Shown one piece after another: positions 58,789 through 64,000 of a DNA stretch of 64,000 bases. How positions within the stretch are numbered: the stretch's first letter is position 1; each line of letters opens with the position of its first letter. Both the position numbers and the translations under genes were made by a program. The DNA is taken from NCBI GenBank assembly GCA_020634435.1, contig JACKBS010000006.1:735868-799867 (forward strand). Direction: 5' to 3'. The notes under the pieces were generated by a model. That model was not told the DNA's origin and ran no database searches. It saw only the letters and a program-made list of their open reading frames with translations. The DNA comes from Ardenticatenaceae bacterium (GTDB taxonomy: Bacteria > Chloroflexota > Anaerolineae > Promineifilales > Promineifilaceae).

Positions 58789-60423
58789 TTACTCATTTGG
58801 TTGCAGGTAAAGATAGTTGTAACCACCCACAAACGTCGTATGGTAATCACCCAATTTGTCGGCATTCCAGGCGTAGAGCGTTTGTTGGAACACGTAGGGG
58901 ACAACAACCATCGCTTCGTACTCCATCACATTTGCCTCGTGGAGGATGGAGATGCGTTCTGCGGTATCGAAAGTCGCGGTGGATTGCAAAAGCAAGTCGT
59001 CGAAGGTTGAATCATTTTCATCACACCAGCCAGTCATACCCACACTGGCATTGCAGCCCGCGTACAGGCGCAGCCAGGTAGCCGGGTCAACGTGTAGGTT
59101 CTGCTGCACAACAAAACCGGCATTGGCGCTGTTGTGGTCTTCGCGCAAAATCTCGATGTGGCGAGCAAACTCGTTGACCTCAATTTCCAGGTTGATGCCT
59201 ATTTCAGACAGGCTGTTTTGCATGATTTGCAGCAGCTGCGAGCGGAAGGGCTGTGGCGTAACGGATACTTTAAAGTCGAAGCCATCGGGGTTGCCAGCGG
59301 CGGCTAACAATTCTCGGGCCAGGTCCAGGTCCTGGTGCAGGGGGTCACCAGCCGGTTCGTAAGCCCAGCTGCCATTCGGAATGAGCCCATCGGCTGGGGT
59401 GCCATATCCTTCAAAACCCACATTGATGAGCGCATCGTAGTTTAGCGCGTAGGCAAACGCCTGGCGGTTTTCCAGTTTATCAAAGGGAGGAATGCGGGTG
59501 TTGAGTACCAATGCGTACCAACCGGTTTGATCTCCGCCTACCTTGAAACCGTCAATGGCTTCAAACAGGGGAACATCTTTTGGCTCTTGTTCGTGCAGCA
59601 GGTCCAGCTCGCCACTCTGAGCGGCTAACAAAGCGGCGGCCCCATCCTGGAAGTTGCGCCAGACGATGCGATCCGCTAGACCAACACCTTCTTGCCAATA
59701 GTTGGGATTTTTCACCATGACTACTTCTACACCGGGTTCCCATTTTTCCAGCATGTACGGGCCGCTGCCAATGGGATTGATACCAAAGGCATCGGTGCCC
59801 ATTTCCTCATAAGCTGTGGGAGAGACGATGGAGGTGTTTGGCTGTGACAGGGCGTACAATGCGGTAACGTCGGGCTGGCTGAATGTAAATTTAACGGAGT
59901 AATCATCCAACTTTTCCCACCCCGTCATTGTAAGGATGGAGGTGCCCAGGAACAAGTCTGGGTCCTGGAAAAGATCAGCGCTGTAGATAACGGCGTCTGC
60001 ATTGACAGGGGTGCCATCAGTGAATGTGGCATCGTCGCGCAGATTGAAGGTGATTGAGAGCTGGTCGTCAGAAATTTCCCATGTATCGGCCAACCAGGGG
60101 ATAACGGTGCCTTCGTCGTCTACGCGCACCAGGGTGTCAAAAAGACCATTGGCGACGCCCGTGGCGGCAGGGTTGTTGACATTGAATGGGTTCAAGTCGG
60201 TGAACTGTTGCAGATAGCTAATGCGGATTTCTGTGGGTTCGCTGGGTTCCTCAACAACGGTTTCTTCGGTCGTGTCATCAACGGCCGTTTCTGCCGAAGT
60301 CGTGTCGGTGCTGGTGCTGTCGGTCGTGGCATCGTCCGAATCGGTACTGCCACCACAGGCGGCCAACAGCAGCATGGCCAGTAAAAAGATGCCTATCAGG
60401 TAAAAACGATTTTTAGATCTCAT
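58789..60423 (-). CDS. ABC transporter substrate-binding lipoprotein (SBP_bac_5)
   Basis: A 544-aa lipoprotein. The lipobox is LAAC (Cys23), followed by a Ser/Thr/Asp/Glu linker to about residue 65. The mature part has IRISYLQQFTDLNPFNVNNP, ITFNLRDDATFTDGTPVNADAVIYSADLF, GSGPYMLEKWEPGVEVVMVKNPNYW and LENRQAFAYALNYDALI. GAGGAAG lies before the ATG. Given the sulfatase and GH3 genes that follow on the strand, its ligand may be a sulfated oligosaccharide or glycoside rather than a peptide; family-5 binding proteins do include sugar binders. That is inference. Confidence 0.92.
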   Translation of the reverse strand: MRSKNRFYLIGIFLLAMLLLAACGGSTDSDDATTDSTSTDTTSAETAVDDTTEETVVEEPSEPTEIRISYLQQFTDLNPFNVNNPAATGVANGLFDTLVRVDDEGTVIPWLADTWEISDDQLSITFNLRDDATFTDGTPVNADAVIYSADLFQDPDLFLGTSILTMTGWEKLDDYSVKFTFSQPDVTALYALSQPNTSIVSPTAYEEMGTDAFGINPIGSGPYMLEKWEPGVEVVMVKNPNYWQEGVGLADRIVWRNFQDGAAALLAAQSGELDLLHEQEPKDVPLFEAIDGFKVGGDQTGWYALVLNTRIPPFDKLENRQAFAYALNYDALINVGFEGYGTPADGLIPNGSWAYEPAGDPLHQDLDLARELLAAAGNPDGFDFKVSVTPQPFRSQLLQIMQNSLSEIGINLEIEVNEFARHIEILREDHNSANAGFVVQQNLHVDPATWLRLYAGCNASVGMTGWCDENDSTFDDLLLQSTATFDTAERISILHEANVMEYEAMVVVPYVFQQTLYAWNADKLGDYHTTFVGGYNYLYLQPNE

Positions 60424-60509
60424 TTCTTTTCTTCCTCATTCATTGAATTTTTTGGTTTCGCTTGGCGAAAATGGGCTGAATTTGAGACTGCGCCGGTTCT
60501 TTTAATCAA
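60420..60509 (-). CDS. Possible 29-residue leader peptide overlapping the binding-protein start
   Basis: A TTG at 60509 lies six bases after AGGAGG (within AGGAGGTGATT, near-perfect complement to the 16S end) and opens a 29-codon frame (MIKRTGAVSNSAHFRQAKPK and on). Its TGA overlaps the binding-protein ATG as ATGA. The very good ribosome site with no other start nearby suggests it is used, with translational coupling to the lipoprotein gene. It has no stalling signature that I recognise. It could also be a relic of an earlier start. Confidence 0.4.
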   Translation of the reverse strand: MIKRTGAVSNSAHFRQAKPKNSMNEEEKK

Positions 60510-60657
60510 TAATCACCTCCTAAATACACGGTTTCATCCTCAGTTGGTCCGGCCAGTGACGGCAAAGTCGGGCCATGGTGGAAAGTTTGTGGTGAAGGCA
60601 AACGGTGCCGCTAATTGGGCTGGTTGTGCGTCGGTAGGGTGGTGCGGTTCGTTCACT

Positions 60658-61272
60658 TTATCTCTGTGGCGCGTTGGTAGTAGCAACGGCCGTTTCTGCC
60701 TTTGCCGCTTCTTGATGCTCTTCAAAAAACGCAGCCATTTTTTCTAAATGGGAAACAAAAACATCCATCCGGTCCGCGCCATAGCCGTGCAATTTATCTT
60801 CAATGGCCTGCGCGTAGGCCAGGTCTGGGGTAGATAAAATATGGGAATGAATGGTGCGATCGCGATGACGAAACTTGTGGATCTGTTCTTGGCGAAAATG
60901 CAGCTCGTCTCTGATTTGCCCAATAATGACGGCCGTATCAACCAGATAAGCATGTTTGATCCGAAACAAAACGCTGCTCTCTGTATAGCGAAACGAATAT
61001 TCGATGGGACTATGCAGGAAGTCAATTAAAAATTGCTCGCCTTGGGCTGTAAAGCTGTAAATTTTCAAGTCTGGTTTTCCGTCCCTTCGCTCTTCCTCAA
61101 AAGTTACCAAACCATTCTCAAGCATTCGTTTTAATGTGGTGTAAATCTGGCTCAAAGGGGCGCGCCGTCTGGCAAAACGCCCTTCGGTGTCGAGATGTTT
61201 TTTGATGTCGTATCCTGTACTCGGATTAATGGTTAACAGGCCGAGAATGTAATGCTCTAGTTTCATTTTCAT
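60658..61272 (-). CDS. PadR family transcriptional regulator
   Basis: A 204-aa regulator. The N-terminal PadR winged helix reads LEHYILGLLTINPSTGYDIKKHLDTEGR, then SQIYTTLKRMLENGLVTFEEERRDGKPDLKIYSFTAQG. The C-terminal half (about 90-195) is a helical dimerisation domain of the PadR_C (Vir_act_alpha_C) type with FRHRDRTIHSHIL. It is 234 bases upstream of the binding-protein gene and is a close paralogue of the protein at 62920-63519. It may control the transporter operon, the MFS pump gene divergent from it, or both. Confidence 0.9.
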   Translation of the reverse strand: MKMKLEHYILGLLTINPSTGYDIKKHLDTEGRFARRRAPLSQIYTTLKRMLENGLVTFEEERRDGKPDLKIYSFTAQGEQFLIDFLHSPIEYSFRYTESSVLFRIKHAYLVDTAVIIGQIRDELHFRQEQIHKFRHRDRTIHSHILSTPDLAYAQAIEDKLHGYGADRMDVFVSHLEKMAAFFEEHQEAAKAETAVATTNAPQR

Positions 61273-61699
61273 GAGCAACGATTCCTTTGGGCTTGCAGCA
61301 AAAATCGCACAAAACCGACTAACGTATCAGGCAAGGATGTAAAAAATTGATCAAAAAATCCAGAGGTTCTTCTCGTGCCTTTGCGCTTAAAAACTTCATT
61401 TACTCTGCTGCTTTCCCTTGCGATAGGAGGATTTTTTGGGAAGAAAACAGCTTTTTTATAGGTTCTATTTTTGGTTGTACAACCTGACCAAAAGTGAATA
61501 TCTATAACTGTAAACTATGTATGAAAGGAGTATATATAATTATATATAAACTGTCAACGGGTAATTTTTATTTGCACAGTTGTTGGGTATATATAAAAAT
61601 ACACTGTTTTTGAGAGACGATTTTGCGCGATGAGCAGTTATCTTATTCAAGTTCTGCTAAAATTGACCAGTTCGGCTAAATAGTAAGGAAGGTATTGAA
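61273..61699. promoter_or_regulatory. AT-rich divergent regulatory region between padR and the MFS gene
   Basis: These 427 bases without a gene are far more AT-rich than the surroundings. They contain perfect palindromes GGTTGTACAACC (61473-61484) and an 18-base TATATATA-AT-TATATATA (61531-61548), and a further GGGTATATATAAAAATACAC near 61585. I find no classic PadR ATGT-N8-ACAT site. The region must hold promoters for both neighbours and probably operators for the PadR proteins. Confidence 0.6.
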
Positions 61700-62902
61700 T
61701 TGCCCTTGACCAACACAAAAACAAAACCAGCGTTCCCTGAATTCATCATTATCATTTCGTTGTTGATGGCTTTGACCGCCTTCTCCATTGACTCTATGCT
61801 GCCTGCACTGGCCCAAATCGGCCGTGAATTGCAGGTGCAGGATGCCAATGACCGGCAGCTGGTCATTTCCATGATTTTTCTGGGGTTGTCGCTGGGCCAG
61901 CTCTTGTTTGGGCCGCTATCAGACAGCATTGGCCGCAAGCCGGCGATTTACTCGGGTTTAGGCCTGTACATGGTGGGGACCCTGCTCTCTATGTTTGCCG
62001 TTAACTTTCCGATGATGCTGATCGGCCGTTTTTTGCAGGGTTTGGGTGTTTCTGCGCCGCGTGCCGTGACCCTGGCGCTGGTGCGGGACCAATTTGCCGG
62101 ACGGGAAATGGCCCGTGTGATGTCTTTTGTAATGACGGTTTTTATTTTAGTACCGATGTTGGCCCCTTCATTAGGGCAGGCAATTCTGCAATTTGCTGGC
62201 TGGCGAGCCATTTTTGGCAGCTTCTTGCTACTGGCGATTTTTGCCCTGACGTGGTTTGCCATCCGCCAACCCGAAACATTAGCCCCTGAAAATCGAGCGC
62301 CGTTTACAGGCAAGCGAATTCTCAGCACCACCCAAATGGTGGTTAAAAACCGGCTCGCTTTTGGCTACACGGTGACGGCCGGATTGGTGAGCGGCGCGTT
62401 TATCGGCTATCTCAATTCAGCGCAGCAGATTTTCCAGGAACAGTATGAATTGGGAGAGCTTTTCTCTATTTATTTTGGCATTGTGGCTTCTTCCATTGGC
62501 CTGGCATCGCTGTTAAATTCGCGGCTGGTGATGCGCTTTGGCATGCGCTTCCTCGTGAGGGGCGCTTTGCTCGTTACGTCTATTTTGTCCGTCATTGTTT
62601 TAATTACCACCCTGCTTTTGCCCGGCCAACTGCCTTTTGCGCTGTTTATGGCCTATTTGATGCTGTCTTTTTTCTGTATTGGGGTTTTGTTTGGGAACCT
62701 AAATTCTCTGGCGATGGAGCCGTTGGGGCATGTGGCGGGGATTGGGGCTGCTATTGTGGGTTCTCTTTCGACGTTTATCTCTGTGCTGCTGGGCACGCTC
62801 ATTGGCCAGAGCTATAACGGGACCATCTTGCCGGTGGTCACTGGCCTGGCTGTGCTATGTGGCTTGTCATTGTTGGTCATGCGCTGGGCTGAGGCTGACT
62901 GA
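61700..62902 (+). CDS. MFS multidrug efflux transporter, Bcr/CflA-like
   Basis: A 400-aa, 12-helix major facilitator protein with motif A in the first half (GPLSDSIGRKPAIYSGLGLY near residue 75), a conserved RFLQGLGVSAPRAV motif C-like stretch near 115, and the Bcr/CflA-style start FIIIISLLMALTAFSIDSMLPALAQIGREL. It exports drugs such as bicyclomycin or chloramphenicol by proton antiport in characterised relatives. The start is a TTG preceded by GGAAGG. It is flanked by two paralogous PadR genes, one divergent and one convergent, which suggests control by one or both. Confidence 0.9.
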   Translation: MPLTNTKTKPAFPEFIIIISLLMALTAFSIDSMLPALAQIGRELQVQDANDRQLVISMIFLGLSLGQLLFGPLSDSIGRKPAIYSGLGLYMVGTLLSMFAVNFPMMLIGRFLQGLGVSAPRAVTLALVRDQFAGREMARVMSFVMTVFILVPMLAPSLGQAILQFAGWRAIFGSFLLLAIFALTWFAIRQPETLAPENRAPFTGKRILSTTQMVVKNRLAFGYTVTAGLVSGAFIGYLNSAQQIFQEQYELGELFSIYFGIVASSIGLASLLNSRLVMRFGMRFLVRGALLVTSILSVIVLITTLLLPGQLPFALFMAYLMLSFFCIGVLFGNLNSLAMEPLGHVAGIGAAIVGSLSTFISVLLGTLIGQSYNGTILPVVTGLAVLCGLSLLVMRWAEAD

Positions 62903-62919
62903 CGCTTGTTAGAAAACGG

Positions 62920-63519
62920 CTACTGCGGCTCCAAGTTTGAGACTGTTTTTGCCTGTTCATTTTGGCTCTCAAAAAAGGCCAGGATTCTTTCCAGATTGGC
63001 AAGATAAAGGTCCATGGCAGATGCGCCGTAGCTGTGTATTTCATCGTTAATGGCTTGTGCCAGGGCCAACTCATCTTCAGACAAATAGATTGAATCAATG
63101 GTGCGATCTCTGTGCCGGAACTTACTGATTTGCTTGTGCCGAAAGTCCAGCTCTTTTTTGATTTGCTCGATGATGACGTTGGTATCGATCAAAAATGAGT
63201 AGCGGATACGAAACAAAATTGTGCTTTCGTTGTATCGAAATGGTTTTTCCAAAGGGCTGAGTAAATAGTCGATCAGAAGTTGACGCCCTTCGTCGGTGAG
63301 GGAATAGATTTTGAGATCTGGCTTGCCGTCGCGTTTCTCCTCCACAAAGGTGACTTGCTTGTTTTCATGCATGCGCTTGAGGGTGTTGTAAATCTGGCTA
63401 AGCGGTGCTCTTCTGCGCTCGAAACGGCCTTCGGTATCCAGATGTTTTTTAATGTCATACCCGGTGCGTGGATTGATGATAAGTAGGGCGAGTATGTAGT
63501 GCTCCAATTTCATTTTCAT
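62920..63519 (-). CDS. PadR family transcriptional regulator, paralogue
   Basis: A 199-aa regulator from the ATG at 63519 (AGGAGA eight bases before). It is clearly a paralogue of the gene at 60658: MKMKLEHYILALLIINPRTGYDIKKHLDTEGRF, RRRAPLSQIYNTLKRM and FRHRDRTIDSIYLSEDELALAQAIND correspond nearly word for word. Strong identity in the DNA-binding half predicts overlapping operator recognition, with divergence in the C-terminal sensor part. It is convergent with the MFS gene, 17 bases away. Confidence 0.9.
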   Translation of the reverse strand: MKMKLEHYILALLIINPRTGYDIKKHLDTEGRFERRRAPLSQIYNTLKRMHENKQVTFVEEKRDGKPDLKIYSLTDEGRQLLIDYLLSPLEKPFRYNESTILFRIRYSFLIDTNVIIEQIKKELDFRHKQISKFRHRDRTIDSIYLSEDELALAQAINDEIHSYGASAMDLYLANLERILAFFESQNEQAKTVSNLEPQ

Positions 63520-63768
63520 CGCTAGTTCTCCTGCAATACGGCCGTTCCTGTAGGCAATATCCATGATTCATCGGTTTGTAAGCAAATACTCTATGCCTTT
63601 GGGGAGAATCTGGTGCCTGCCAGAGATTTTATCACCAAATCATTTTGTTGGTGCGTTTTGCCTCATCGCCTGGTGAGATTTCTGGGTGGACACGTTTTAG
63701 CCCATGAGCTTTTTGCCCGGTACGTTAGTTTATGGTAGAAAGCAGTTATTCAGGAGCCGAGGCGTTTT

Positions 63769-64000
63769 ATGGACGAGCTACTAACAACAAGACAGGTACA
63801 GGCGCATCTTCAGGTAGACCGCACCACCATTTACCGTATGCTGAAAGACGGCCGTCTTCAAGGCGTGCGAATTGGCCAACATTGGCGCTTCCCACGGTCT
63901 AGCGTCGAAGCCATGCTGGCCGAGTCGTCCGCACCGCCCACCCCTGCGCCACAGCCAACGCCCATGCTGTCCACCGAGGTGCTGCCCGTGCATTGCTTGC
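63769..64000 (+). CDS. Excisionase-type helix-turn-helix regulator (partial, runs off the window)
   Basis: An open frame of 77 codons with no stop before the window end. MDELLTTRQVQAHLQVDRTT is followed by IYRMLKDGRLQGVRIGQHWR and FPRSSVEAML, the MerR/excisionase-type HTH_17 domain. A Pro-rich linker (APPTPAPQPTP) leads into LSTEVLPVHCL, probably the start of a ligand-binding domain; in other bacteria this HTH is often fused to PAS, PocR or GAF-like sensors. GGAG is upstream. The 249 bases between the PadR start and this gene show one ACGGCCGT copy and no hairpin. Confidence 0.85.
   Translation, partial: MDELLTTRQVQAHLQVDRTTIYRMLKDGRLQGVRIGQHWRFPRSSVEAMLAESSAPPTPAPQPTPMLSTEVLPVHCL

Larger units (their letters stand above)
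153..63855. repeat. Dispersed palindromic octamer ACGGCCGT (first and last copy given)
   Basis: The octamer ACGGCCGT, usually flanked by A or T, recurs across the whole window: about 95-100 copies by manual reading, for example at 153-160, 48313-48320, 48358-48365, 48443-48450, 48538-48545 and 63848-63855. A random sequence of this composition would hold one to three. Copies lie in spacers and genes and in every frame, read as Thr-Ala-Val, Asn/Asp/Tyr-Gly-Arg or Arg-Pro, so the constraint is on DNA rather than protein. None is present in 10926-13400 (OLD nuclease module) or inside the transposase. It recalls the HIP1 octamer of cyanobacteria. Its function is unknown. Confidence 0.9.

Overview
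The window is about 64 kb of a GC-rich bacterial chromosome with roughly 55 protein genes. I see no rRNA, tRNA or CRISPR array. Gene content fits a free-living, heterotrophic Chloroflexota-like bacterium: two peptide-type ABC transporters with Ser/Thr/Asp-rich lipoprotein binding proteins, S9 and CocE peptidases, an MttB-family methyltransferase, GH3 enzymes, sulfatases with an anaerobic maturase, and frequent GTG/TTG starts. The phylum is an inference from gene content, not proven.

Layout. 41-2306 (-): MarR regulator, ring-cleaving dioxygenase and small esterase, resembling the MhqR quinone-stress regulon of Bacillus. 2467-4491 (-): CocE-type hydrolase. 4778-5294 (+): DUF4160/DUF2442 pair. 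5380-10926 (+): S9 peptidase, non-pyrrolysine MttB homologue, alpha/beta hydrolase and a frameshifted creatininase. 10942-13184 (-): low-GC OLD-like ATPase/TOPRIM nuclease with a ribbon-helix-helix partner. 13481-20345 (-): island of 12 small detoxification or unknown genes, including two paralogous Imm5-like proteins. 20507-24628 (-): ABC exporter and a membrane diguanylate cyclase. 24866-35937 (+): sarcosine-oxidase-like flavoprotein, complete peptide-type ABC importer, AbfD/HpaB-family enzyme and HypF. 36161-38039: CsbD-like gene and one IS element. 38158-44433: phosphodiesterase, quinone oxidoreductase, FGGY kinase, sphingosine-phosphate-lyase-like enzyme. 44479-60423 (-): cupin, sulfatase maturase, GH3, two sulfatases, hydrolase, second GH3, then an ABC importer with a fused double ATPase. 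60658-63519: two paralogous PadR regulators around a Bcr/CflA-type efflux pump. The window ends in an excisionase-like DNA-binding gene.

Working together. The 44.9-60.4 kb cluster reads as one scheme: a lipoprotein and two permeases bring a sulfated glycoside into the cytoplasm, where unsecreted sulfatases (activated by the maturase) and GH3 enzymes take it apart. The 24.9-33.5 kb cluster couples amine or peptide uptake to an oxidase and a radical-type or flavin enzyme.

The strongest signals are not genes. (1) The palindrome ACGGCCGT occurs about 95-100 times by my reading, against one to three expected, in coding DNA in all three frames and in spacers, but not inside the OLD module or the transposase. 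(2) Several families of inverted repeats fill gene junctions, start at stop codons, and in places have become coding sequence (hypF, an ABC ATPase). One family keeps 15-base arms that change sequence in a compensated way. (3) Before the S9 peptidase a promoter, a terminator-like hairpin and the Shine-Dalgarno sequence overlap, suggesting a transcript-origin-dependent translation switch.
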